DNA of 64,000 bases, from assembly GCA_946902985.2 (NCBI GenBank), contig OX336392.1, forward strand, positions 465,212,693-465,276,692, given 5' to 3'. This document shows, piece by piece, positions 12,000 through 21,973 of this stretch. This DNA is from Meconema thalassinum. Taxonomy: Eukaryota > Arthropoda > Insecta > Orthoptera > Tettigoniidae. A program made the position numbers and the translations under genes. The notes under the pieces are model-generated. The model saw nothing but the letters and a program-made list of their open reading frames with translations. It was not told the DNA's origin and did not search any database. The first letter of the stretch is position 1, and every line of letters starts with the position of its first letter.

Positions 12000-14344
12000 A
12001 TGGATTCTGAAATAAGTTTAAGTGATCCGTTGGATGAGCTGGAGTCCAGTGATGAATGGGAGCGTGAACAAGGAGAAAACACATCAGAAAGAGATGATGG
12101 TAAGTACTATTCACCTTCTCACCTCTCAGTTACTCACCGACTAACCTATTTTGTTGCAACTTTTTTAGCAAGTACTTACATTAGATTATGCCTTAGGTCC
12201 TTTTGGTCTATTCTTCTCTGAATAATACACCTTTGTAATCGGTTCGGAAAAAAAGAAAGGAAAAATGGAGAAAAAAAGCATGAAGAGTGATGTTTTTAGT
12301 GAATTTTCTGTGATTATTGAAAACGGTCGTGTTGATTATCGTTTTTCACGTAATTTTGGATGCTGAATCGAGGCTTCCCCTGCAGTTTTTTATTTCGGTA
12401 GTAAGTGTAACAAGATGTTTGTTGTTTCAGAATCAGAAGGAGATGAAGAGGTCGACGGCGGACGCCAGCGCAACCATTCCAGCGAATTTCCTACTGCTGG
12501 AACTTCTGAGAATCGAGAAAACGCTCACCCGAGAACGAGGAAAAGACAAAAACACGGAAGTAAAGCTCAAAAGCGAAAGCGAGCACGAAATTCAGGGCTC
12601 CCGTACGTGTCCTCTAGAGGAAAAGAAGTGGCCGGTAAGTTGTATCAGAACTTTGATTGTAAATGTAAAAAAAGGTGTGTGGAGAACGTACCTGAAGTGG
12701 CGAGGCGAGAAATTTTCGACAACTTTTGGAAGCTGAGCAGTTTTTCTGAACAAAACGTATTTTTATGTGGTTTGATTGTGCAACAGAAACCTAAAGTAAG
12801 ACGCCCACGAAATTCAACGAGAAATGCAAAGTCTGTTTCAAACAGCTTCAGATTCCAAGTCAGAGGCAATAGCGTTACTGTGTGCAAGCGTTTTTTCTTA
12901 CAAACACTTCAAGTTTCGGATGGGCGAATGACAAGGGCAATACAAAAAGTACGAGAGGGTCAACAACCAGGAAGTGATGGCCGAGGACGCCATCCGCCCA
13001 AAAATAAAACACCGGAGGCTGCCATGAATGGTGTGCGTGACCACATAGCATCTTTCCCATCGTATCAATCCCACTACAGTAGATCAGAGAACCCTAACAG
13101 GAAATACCTTCCTCCTGACATGAATGTACGTACAATGTATGAACTGTACAAAGAAAAGTGCACGGAAAAAGGTGATATTCCTGTTTCTGAAGCCATCTAC
13201 CGTCGAACCTTTAGCAATGAGTTCAATTTGCATTTCCACCGGCCTCTCAAAGATACGTGCACCAGATGCGATGTGCTTGACAAGAAGATTGAAGTGTGTG
13301 AAGATGAAGACGAATCTACACAGCTGAAGGCTGAAAAAGAATTACACCTCAGAAAAGCCGAAAAGGTGAGAGAGGCTAGAGATCGGGACACAGTGAAAGC
13401 ACGGGAAGACGAATCTTTCTATGGTCTGACATTCGACCTCGAAAAGGCTTTGCCATTTCCTGTTTTGACGACGTCCGTGGCTTACTATAAGCGGAATATG
13501 TATTGTTATAACCTTGGCTGCCATGAACTTGGAACAGGTTTAGGCTTCATGTTCTGCTGGGATGAAACGATCGCTTCTCGTGGGTCTCAAGAGATTGGTT
13601 CCTGTATCGTCAAACATCTTGCAGCAAGAGCGTCATCTGCTAAGCACATAGTGTTGTACAGTGACGCATGTATGGGCCAAAACCGTAATATTAAGTTTCC
13701 TTTGTACCTCATGAAATACATACAGGGCCCTCAAAGCAATGCAGAAATTATCGATCACAAATTTATGGTAAGTGGCCACTCTTTTCTACCCAACGACTCT
13801 GAATTTGGACCAATTGAATTGTACGCCAAGAACAAGTTGATTTATACTGCAGACGACTGGTACAATATCATACTGAAGTGCCGAAGGAACAATCCATTCA
13901 TGTTGACGAAAATGGGCCGAGAGGATTTCAAATCTGTTGCAAAGTTGGAAAATTGTATCACGCGAAGAAAGAAAAATGAGAACAGCATTGCTGTTTAATT
14001 GGTTGAAAATTCAATGGATACGAATTTTGAAAGATCAACCTTACACTCTCTTCTACAAAGAAACTGTGAATGAGGATATCCCATTTTCTAAACTAAATCT
14101 AAAGGCAGCAAGGCCCGGTAGGCGACATTATCTGGCCAACGTATCTCAAGATGTTTTGTACCCAAGGGGAAGGCCTGTTACCGAGGCTAAAAAGAAAGAT
14201 ATGCTTGATCTTCTGCGATACATTCCACCAGTGAAACATGATTTCTTCGTTTCCCTGCGAACCACTATTGAAGAAGGTGAGGAGCTTGTAGATGTTGGAC
14301 CTCTAGAAATTGTGGAAACCACAAATCCTGATGAAATAGACTGA
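12000..14344 (+). pseudogene. DDE-like transposase, two exons, one frameshift
   Basis: Exon 1 is 12000-12099 (ATG; acidic MDSEISLSDPLDELESS start) and is joined through GTAAGT at 12100 and TTTCAG ending at 12430 to exon 2. Joining restores the frame (codon G|AA) and gives a protein of about 670 residues. Features in order: an acidic then basic N-terminus; a Cys cluster CKCKKRC near 12655; VCKRFFLQTL near 12880; an Arg/Lys-rich linker; HIASFPSYQSHY near 13045; and a CTRC pair near 13257. Candidate catalytic acidic residues sit in TFDLEK (about residue 368), LYSDACMGQN (about 444) and HSFLPNDSEFGPIE (488/495). The C-terminal block LLRYIPPVKHDFF is at about 14200. A single extra T near 13994-13996 shifts the frame just before NWLKIQW, so this copy ends early at 13998 unless the shift is a sequencing artefact. 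The DDE reading is inferred from motif spacing. Confidence 0.75.
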
Positions 14345-14433
14345 ATCCGTTTTGCCATGTTAAAAAAATTAAGAATCCATTCGGGATAAAAAATTAAATT
14401 GTTTGTATTATTCTTATACTTTGTGTAATGTTC

Positions 14434-14439
14434 AATAAA
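14434..14439 (+). promoter_or_regulatory. Polyadenylation signal of the transposase gene
   Basis: AATAAA lies 90 bases after the stop codon and before the right subterminal repeats. Confidence 0.55.
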
Positions 14440-14490
14440 AATGTTTTTGAGAAGTGCAAGTCAACTTTACATCATTTTGTTAATGTCCAC

Positions 14491-14567
14491 AGTGGTGTAA
14501 GTCTTTGGTTTTAGGTCATACAGTGGTGTATGTCAAGGGCTTTGGTAAGGCACAGTGGTGCAAGTGA
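14491..14567 (+). repeat. Three subterminal repeats of the DNA transposon
   Basis: AGTGGTGTAAGTCT (14491), AGTGGTGTATGTCA (14522) and AGTGGTGCAAGTGA (14554) are spaced 31-32 bp. They are direct repeats of the motif found in the left terminal repeat. They could be transposase binding sites, as in other transposons with repeated subterminal motifs (inference). Confidence 0.7.
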
Positions 14568-14742
14568 CTTTGGTTAGTGTGTGAGGTACAACTTTTGAGC
14601 AAAAAAAAATTTCAAATGAAGCCTAATCACTAAGTTTGGACCTACGTAAAACCTCTAAAACAATACCATCTAAAAAACTTGTCTACTGAATCAACTACAA
14701 TACCTTTTGCATTATGCTAATTTCCTAAAAACGATGATAAAG

Positions 14743-14773
14743 TGACTTACACCACTTTGACTTTAACCCCTTC
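14743..14773 (-). repeat. Right terminal inverted repeat
   Basis: 31 bp, the exact reverse complement of 11729-11759, followed by AATT. Confidence 0.9.
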
Positions 14774-14789
14774 AATTATCATCATCATA

Positions 14790-15060
14790 AAGACCTCTTT
14801 ATCTAGTTCTAGTGGGAACATTTACCACTGTACCCGCTTGAAATTAAATCGACTTTTAAATGAAACTGTCCCTGGATTCACTACTGCTTCAACAATACAG
14901 ATAATTGGTCGATGTTGTGTATGTGGGATTGGCTCAGTAACCTTCTTTGCCCGCCGGGCAATACGCTCTCTAACAAAGACGTTATCTGGATTATATCCAC
15001 TACGCCATCTCCCACTGTTGAATGATGGCGGCATCTTTGGGTCATGTATTAGTAGTAGGC
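14790..15060 (-). pseudogene. Jockey-like LINE ORF2 fragment, endonuclease/RT linker
   Basis: The minus-strand translation gives LIHDPKMPPSFNSGRW, GYNPDNVFV and HRPIICIVEAVVNPG, then SFKSRFNFK. The same order and near-identical words occur in the Jockey-like LINE at 42258-45417 (LIHDPKLPASFNSGRW, RPIICTVNAMVVPEEVSF, RRFNFQKADW). Only the end of the endonuclease domain and the linker remain. It is a diverged relative, not a recent duplicate. Confidence 0.7.
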
Positions 15061-15127
15061 CCAGCTAATTACAATAATAGTACTAGTTGTTCCTGTTCAT
15101 TATAATTTTCAGTATAATCTATACAAC

Positions 15128-15180
15128 TCGGGGCCGATAACCAAGATGTCAGGCACCTTAAAATAATGAATACATCATCG
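15128..15180 (+). mobile_element. Decayed IL/S-type 3' tail, plus strand
   Basis: GGGGCCGATAACC-AGATGT and CCTTAAAA, followed by ATACATCATCG, match the shared IL/S 3' stem-loop and tail with several substitutions. It is the only copy I see in plus orientation, and its body is not recognisable. Confidence 0.6.
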
Positions 15181-15574
15181 TTCCTCTCTTTTATGTTTCC
15201 AGTCCCTTGGTCAACAATTGTTCCCTCAGGACTATTGGCGCATATCCCTTTTTCCAACGTTGGTATACGTTGCAGAAACTTCACCACTCTAATTGTGCTG
15301 AATCTCATTGGACATGAGAATAGAAAAAGAATTCAGTTTCTTAGAAATTTGGCTATGCGTTCTTTAAGGAACATCTTGTCCTTTTAGTAATTAATTTTCT
15401 TACTTAAATTAGTTTATTTTGAAGCTAATTTAATTTAATTTTGATTTAATTTTAATTTTTCATTTTTAAATTTAAGTTTGAAATTTGTTAATTGTTTAAT
15501 TGTATATTTTTCATTTTATTTATTACAAAGAAAGGTTGGCTGAAGGTAATAAATAACCTGTGTGTTTGTTTCAG

Positions 15575-15718
15575 ATGTGAGGGAGGCTTCCTTCAACTGG
15601 TGGATGGCCTGGAGCCTAGACCTCGCCCCACCGGCTCCCAGATATGTGGGACTAACGAGCGGTACGCCCCACCAGTAGTACTCTTTGCGGACCGGGGACC
15701 CGCCAATCTCCTCTTCAA
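15575..15718 (+). CDS. Internal exon encoding part of a CUB domain
   Basis: The 144-bp exon is bounded by a strong acceptor (GTGTTTGTTTCAG, AG at 15573-15574) and a donor GTGAGT at 15719. Both introns are phase 2, so the exon is frame-neutral. It encodes CEGGFLQLVDGLEP, then Q-I-CG-NERYAPPVVLFAD, then PANLLFK. This resembles the middle-to-late part of a CUB domain: a Cys pair, an aromatic/hydrophobic strand pattern and the C-G-x-(x)-x-P-P-V-V-L core. CUB proteins are usually secreted or extracellular receptors and proteases. The gene itself cannot be named from one exon. Flanking exons are not in the window, which places the surrounding transposons in its introns or beyond. Confidence 0.65.
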
Positions 15719-15979
15719 GTGAGTATTAAAGAATACCTTCAATAATAGGGAGTTAAATTAATACGAGTGCTCCAAACGCAGAACATGCAGTGAGATGTAA
15801 CGTCAAGAATACTTCACTTAATTTAATTTTGAAAGGCCTATTGCTGAGTGAGAGATCTTCCTACGTGTTCTCAAAATATACTCGGCAAGTCGGATTGATA
15901 GTGGTGCCACCTATCCGTAAAACATATCATTTTAGGAGCAGATCTTGCTAGAATACAGAAGTGATATTAATGAATGTGA

Positions 15980-16313
15980 TTGATTTTCAAGGGGCGTAAT
16001 ATCTAAGTCGTCATCCCCTAATTATATAGGGTAGATGATCGTGAAAATGAAATAAAAATTAAATATATTACTATGACTAACTACTGATTTATTTCTAACG
16101 TTTATACTATAAGATGAAATGGACAACATCAAAACACTAGGACTAAGTAAGGAGAAAGACAGGGAAAAGAAATACGCTCAACTAATCAAATTTAGGGAGA
16201 GATATAAGTGAGAGTCCCCCATAAAGTAAATACAAAGAGGGGGAAAAGCGGACCATGCTCAGGAATCCCTCTGGGTCGCCAACTCCCGAATTTACCAGTT
16301 GTGAGTCCTTGAG
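15980..16313 (-). mobile_element. Old monomeric S-family SINE relic
   Basis: Diverged copy of only the right arm plus tail: stem-loop remnant at about 15990-16030, GTCGCCAACTCCCGAA near 16276, and a 5' end at GTGAGTCCTTGAG. Many substitutions and small deletions separate it from other copies. Confidence 0.6.
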
Positions 16314-16334
16314 AAGTTGTTGTTTTCGTTGTTG

Positions 16335-16747
16335 TTGATGATGATGATAATGATAATGATGATGATAACGTTGTTTTAAGGGTACTAACATCTAGGTTAT
16401 CAGACCCTAATGGTTTGGGTGATAATGAAAATGATAATGTAACGTAAACTAAACTAAAACTAACAATAGACTTACAACTAAAGCTAACTACAGACTTGCA
16501 TACTAGAAGAAGAAATGGAAAAAATATAGAAGAATAAGGTAAATAAACGACAAGAGAAAAACAAATGCCCTCAACTCCCGAGGATTGAGGGACTTGGCAG
16601 GAAGGAGAGGCATGAAAGGCAGTTAGGAAAGGGGGAGAAAGGAGAGGGTCCACCCCAGAGGCAATTGAAAAAGGGGCAAAATACCGGACCCAGCTCAAGA
16701 ATACCACAGGTTCGCCAACTTCCAAACTCACCAGCCGTGAGACCTTG
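16335..16747 (-). mobile_element. Diverged monomeric S-family SINE
   Basis: The tail (GATGATGATAATG...) begins near 16335, the stem-loop sequence is at about 16370-16410, and the right-arm 5' end is CCAGCCGTGAGACCTT at about 16732-16747. The left arm is absent. It abuts IL-1 ORF2 sequence without a visible duplication. Confidence 0.65.
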
Positions 16748-17367
16748 ACGCTCCGGCAACCAAGATCAACGAACACAGCTCGTTCTTGAAACGAGGGCCA
16801 ATTCACCCGCTTAAGAACCCAACGACTGGGGAACTCCACGGGCGTCTGGGTCAGAAGGGTAAGAACGATCGGGAAATGGTCACTGTCACAGAGGTCGTCG
16901 TGTACATACCAACCAAATAGGGGGACCAGCGCTCGGCTACACACACTCAAGTCAATGTGTGAGTACGTGCCGTGCGCTAAGCTAAAATGTGTAGCTTCCC
17001 CTGTATTTAATAGACATAAATCCAACCCTTGAATTAAGCCCTCCACGTCCCTTCCTCTGGGGCAGGAAGATGGTGATCCCCATTGGGGGTGATGAGAGTT
17101 GAAATCACCCACGATTAGGAAAGGGACTGGAAGTTGATCAACAAGATCAAAGACGTCATTAATATCAAGGGGCTGGTTCGGTGGAAGGTACACGTTACAA
17201 ACAGTTGTCATAGCAGGCAAGGACACGCGAACTGCAATAGCTTCCAGAGGAGTGGCGAGTGGAAACTCCTCACTATAGCAGTCAGAGCGAACGAAGGTAC
17301 AAACGCCCCTGGAAGCCCGGGCGGCGTCTTGTCGCTCTTTAGAGTATAGTCGGAAACCTCTCAGAAC
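16748..17367 (-). pseudogene. IL-1 LINE, ORF2 endonuclease segment
   Basis: This corresponds to the endonuclease half of IL ORF2. It shows GDFNSHHPQWGS, GTYSHIDLSVCS and CDSDHFPIVL, the Asp/His signatures of an EEP-type (APE-like) endonuclease. On the right it stops at CTCTCAGAAC where the IL-2 3' tail begins. On the left it is cut at GACGCTCCGG by a SINE. Together with 24120-26190 it is the interrupted element that hosts IL-2. Confidence 0.75.
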
Positions 17368-17440
17368 ATGATGATGATGATGATGATGATAATTGTTGTT
17401 TTAAGGGGCCTAACATCGAGGTTATCGGCCCCTAATGAAA
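17368..17440 (-). promoter_or_regulatory. IL LINE 3' end stem-loop and tail
   Basis: On the minus strand it reads AGGGGCC-GATAACC...GGTTA-type loop-GGCCCCT, then TTAAAACAACAATTATC and ATC repeats. The 7-bp stem has an inner TAAC/GTTA pairing. The same block ends the S and SB elements, so it is the likely recognition hook for the IL reverse transcriptase (inference from LINE/SINE partner systems). Confidence 0.65.
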
Positions 17441-17678
17441 TGAAAGGGCGTGAAATGAAAGGATGTAGATAAAAACAACTCACTGCCATGGATGTAGCGA
17501 AAATGGTGTTTATAAAACAGACAGTGAGCCCCAAAAATTATGCCTTATTTGAATAAAAAGAATAAAAGGCGGATGGTAAAAAAGGATAAAACAAATAAGG
17601 CATAGTGAACAATACAATACATAACACAATAAAAATCATAAAACAGATTTAACCAGAATTAAAAGTCGTAACTACACA

Positions 17679-20600
17679 TTAAAACTTAAAAAAGTAAACA
17701 CTCTCCCTCATGAACCGGATGACGAGGTCAGCTGACGGCCCGTCATCACGTAGAATAAGGGAGAGGGTATTAGGCAGTTTAAGAGTCCCTCGCAGATCGG
17801 CCAGATCCACACACTCCAAGAGAAGGTGTGCCACGGTTAGGTGGGCGCCGCAAGTACACACAGGAGGATCTTCTCTCTTTAGCAAGTGGGAGTGCGTAGC
17901 ACTCCCATGGCCGATCCGGAGTCGACAGAGTACCACAGCTTCCTTCCGGAGAGATCGGAAGGAAGATTTCCACACCTTCGTTGTCTCCTTGATGCCTCTC
18001 AGTTTGTTGGGTGGAGGCGTGGCGCGCCATGCCTCCTCCCAATGCGACAGGATCGAATGCCGCAACTGAGAGCGCACATCACTAGCAGGCACCTTATACG
18101 GTAGCGAGGGCAGTGCAACTGCCTCTCTCGCCGCCTGATCAGCAAGCTCGTTTCCCGCAATACCCATGTGGCTAGGAAGCCACACAAAGGTCACCCCGGT
18201 TCCAGCGTTACGCGAACTGACGAGCTGGTCGTGCACACGCTGAACCAACGGGTGCTTCGGGAAACACACATCGATCGCCTGCAGCGCACTCAGAGAGTCA
18301 GTACACACAAGAAAATGCTGGTGATCGTCTGATAACGTGTACCGCAGAGCCTCTAAGATGGCATAGAGCTCCGCAGTGTACACGCTACAGGCCTCGGGAA
18401 GTGTAAAGAGAAACCGATGATCCTCAACCACAAATGCACAGCCTACTTTCTCGTTTACCCTCGAACCGTCCGTGAATACAAGCCCTGATCCTGGATACCG
18501 TGTCACCACGGACTGGAACAGCCTCCGATGGATGGAGGAGTCCGTGTCCGACTTGGGGCCGGTGTGCAGATCCACGATGATATCAGGGCAAGAGACTATT
18601 CACGGAGGGGCCTTGCTAGGTACTCGGACGATACAGGAGACAGAAGGAAATCGGAACTGACGGTATAAGTCAGCCAAGCGAATCCCCGCCGGCCGAGTGG
18701 CTCGGGCGAGCACATCATACAGCCGGCGATTCGGATTGTAAAACAAACATGGATAGCTTGGATGAAGTGGCATCTGTCGAATAGTTGCAGCATAGGTCAG
18801 CAGTACTTGTTGGCGCCTCAGGTGTAAAGGAGGTACGCCAGCCTCGGCGAGCAAGCTGACGACTGGGCTTGTCCGAAAGGCACCCGTCGCCAGCCTCACA
18901 CCGCCGTGGTGGACACTGTCCAGTTTAACAAGCACTGACTTACGGGCCGAACCATATGCTACACTGCCATAATCTAACCTAGATAAAATCAGTGACTTGT
19001 AAAAACGCAGGAGCACCGCGCGGTCCGCCCCCCATGATGTGCCGCTAAGAAACCGCAACATGTTGAGTTTCTTAGCGCAGGCAGTTTTCAAACACCGCAC
19101 GTGTGGTTCCCACGTCAATTTCTGATCGAAAAGGAGCCCAAGGAACCGGTACGCAGCAACAACAGGCAAAGCTACATTGCCCAGATAAAGCTCAGGATCA
19201 GGATGGAGGGTGCGCTTTCGGCAGAAATGGACAACCGAGGACTTAGCGGTTGAGAATCGAAAGCCATGCTCCAGTGTCCAGCGTTCCACTCTCCGAATAG
19301 CTTGTTGTAGCTGTCGTTCAGCGACCGCCATATTTTGCGCACTATAATGTAGAGCGAAGTCGTCTACATATAGCGACGGTACCACTGCTGGACCAGCAGC
19401 AGCGACTATACCGTTTATGGCAATCGCAAATAATGTTACGCTAAGCACCGATCCCTGTGGGACTCCGTTTTCCAGTATATGATATTGCGAATATGTCCCC
19501 CCTATTCGGACACGGAACAGGCGAAGGGACAGAAAATTCGCAATAAAAACAGGCAAGTTACCTCGGAATTTCCATTGATGCAGGGTAGAGAGGATGCCGT
19601 AACGCCAAGTGGTGTCATAGGCTTTCTCGAGGTCAAAGAAAACAGCGACTAGGTGCTGTCTCCGGAGAAAAGCGTCCTGTATGGCAGTCTCCAGGCGTAC
19701 CAGATGGTCGTTGGTACACCGAGACACCCTGAAACCACACTGGTATTCAGACAGGAGTCCCCGTTTCTCCAGGACCCACACCAGGCGCCGATTGACCATC
19801 CTCTCAAAGAGCTTGCACAAACCGTTAGTGAGACAAATAGGTCTGTAACTCCCTGTCAATTTGGGATCCTTATCGGGCTTCAGGATAGGTATAATGATAC
19901 CTTCCTGCCATTGCGCTGGAAACACACCTTCCAACCAGATACGATTAAACACCCTGAGCAAATAGCGATAGCTCTCATCGTTAAGGTGTTTAAGCATCTG
20001 GTTGTGAATATTATCCGGGCCAGGAGACGTGTCCCTGCAGAGCGCCAGCGCTCCGCGGAGTTCCCACTCCGTAAAGGGCACGTTGTACTCCTCCGAAGCG
20101 CGGGAAGCAAAACTAAGCTGGAAACGTTCCGCTTCGCGCTTCAGGGCCACGAAGGCAGGGTCATAGTTATCGGAACCGGATATATCCGCAAAATACGAGG
20201 CGAGATGGTTTGCAACGCGATAAGGATCTGTAACCAGTTCATTAGCAATGGAAATTCCCGGTACAGTAGAAGATGTCTGAATTCCCGAAATGTGTCGTAG
20301 TTTAGTCCACACTTGAGAAGAGGGGGTATGTGCCGTAATAGAAGACACATACCGTTCCCAGGATTGTTGCTTACTCTGGCGAATAAGAATCCGTGCCTTG
20401 GCACGAAATTTCTTAAACGCCACCAAATTGGCCATGGTTGGACGCCGACGGTAGTGCTTGTGAGCTCGACGACGGTCTCTTATTGCCGCTGCAATATCCT
20501 CTGTCCACCAAGGGACGAGTTTGCGACGAGGAGTCCCAGAAAAGGATGGGATGGACTCTTCGGCGGCAGCCGATGTGCTGTACCTCGTCATCGACGCTCT

Positions 20601-21939
20601 GGCAACCAAGATGATGATGATGATAATTGTTGTTTTAAGGGGCCTAACATCTAGGCTATCGGCCCCTGATAGTTTGGGTGATCGTGACGATGAAAATGAA
20701 ATATAAACTTAAAACTAAAATTAACTACCAACCTACATACTAGAAGAAGAAATGGAAAACTAAAGTACAATAAGGCAAATAAAGGACAGGAGGAAAAGAA
20801 ATGCCCTCAATCCTCGAAGAATGCAGATTGAGGGACTTGGAAGGAAGGAGAGCCATGAAAGGCAGATAGGAAAGTGAAAGAGGAGAGGGTCCGCCCCGAA
20901 GGTAAGGAACAAAAGGGGAAAACGGACCCAGCTCAGGAATCCCTCGGGGTCGCCAACTCCCGAACTCACCAGCCGTGAGCCCCTGAGGGTGTAGCATTAT
21001 CTAGGGTGCACCAGAAGTGGTGGGGCTACATACACCCGGCCTCCTTAAGGGCCTAGAGCACAAGGCAGGAGGTAAAAGGAAGAGAAAAAGACGGCTGACC
21101 CCTCGCAGAAGGAGGGTATCAGAAAAGATGAGACAAGGGCCAATTAAGGCGGGAAAGGAAGAGACTCCCTAGGCCTCGGATACCCTAATACCGTCGGGGT
21201 CGGAAGAGAACAAGAGTTGGCAACCAAGACCAACGAACACAGCTCGTTCTTGAAACGAGAGCCAATTTGCCCGCTTAAGAACCCAACGACTGGGGAACTC
21301 CACGGGCGTCTGGGTCAGAAGGGTAGGAACGATCGGGAAATGGTCACTGTCACAGAGGTCGTCGTGTACATACCAACCAAATAGGGAGACCAGCGCACGG
21401 CTACACACACTCAAGTCAATGTGTGAGTACGTGCCGTGCGCTAAGCTAAAATGTGTAGCTTCCCCTGTATTTAATAGAGATAAATCCAACCCTTGAATTA
21501 AGCCCTCCACGTCCCTTCCTCTGGGGCAGGAAGATGGTGATCCCCATTGGGGGTGATGAGCGTTGAAATCACCCACGATTAGGAAAGGGACTAGAAGTTG
21601 ATCAACAAGATCAAAGACGTCATTAATATCAAAGGGCTGGTTCGGTGGAAGGTACACGTTACAAACAGTTGTCATAGCAGGCAAGGACACGCGAACTGCA
21701 ATAGCTTCCAGAGGAGTGGCGAGTGGAAACTCCTCACTATAGCAGTCAGAGCGAACGAAGGTACAAACGGGCGGCTTCTTGTCGCTCTTTAGAGTATAGT
21801 CGGAAACCTCTCAGAACAGTCACGTGATCAGGTTTGTTTCCTGTAGGCAGACTATACTCGCTGCGTATTGGGCAATAAGCTGACGGAGTTCTGTCAAATG
21901 CCTGTCATAACTGTTACAATTCCACTGTAACAGTGCCAT
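17679..21939 (-). pseudogene. IL-2 ORF2: endonuclease, reverse transcriptase, RNase H
   Basis: The start is the ATG at 21937-21939, opening with MALLQWNCNS in intact relatives. The endonuclease motifs GDFNAHHPQWGS and SDHFPIV are at about 21300-21580. RT motifs include NGLCKLFERMVNRRL, FFDLEKAYDTTW, NGVPQGSVLS and the catalytic box YVDDFALHY near 19350-19375; YVDD replaces the usual YADD. RNase H carries FTDGSR, TAELYAI, CTDSLSAL and GNELADQAA (about 18470-18120). A Cys-His group CTCGAHLTVAHLLLEC lies close to the C-terminus. Breaks: short deletions near 21770 and 21830, the SINE at 20612-21218, and a Trp-to-stop change near 18600 between the RT and RNase H regions. Confidence 0.85.
20612..21218 (-). 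mobile_element. S-family SINE inside IL-2 ORF2
   Basis: Flanked by GGCAACCAAGA at 20601-20611 and 21219-21229, which is LINE coding sequence. It is 5'-truncated within the left arm, at GAACAAGAGTTG. It lands between the endonuclease and RT domains. Confidence 0.85.
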
Positions 21940-21973
21940 CGTGTGAACTTAGGGAATAACGTGGAGCAGCAAG

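Larger units (their letters stand above)
11729..14773 (+). mobile_element. 3.0-kb DNA transposon with DDE-like transposase
   Basis: Perfect 31-bp terminal inverted repeats (11729-11759 and 14743-14773) bracket one two-exon gene. AATT flanks both ends (11725-11728, 14774-14777) and may be a 4-bp target duplication or extra inverted-repeat sequence, because AATT is its own complement. A motif of the type AGTGGNGTAAGTCA lies in each terminal repeat and recurs subterminally: 11826-11839 and 11916-11929 on the left, and 14491, 14522 and 14554 on the right. Its protein belongs to a Cys-rich, DDE-like family widespread in insects (DUF7869-like by memory; superfamily not certain). The copy looks young: the terminal repeats are identical and only one frameshift is seen. 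Confidence 0.8.

Noticed and set aside
16192..17226. Apparent 344-codon protein spanning 16192-17226
   Set aside because: Only the first part is LINE endonuclease; the rest reads into SINE sequence by chance after the IL-1 break at 16748.
19653..20300. Plus-strand 215-codon open frame opposite IL-2 ORF2, repeated at 54013-54660
   Set aside because: It is the antisense of conserved RT codons and recurs only because the LINE recurs; no independent features.
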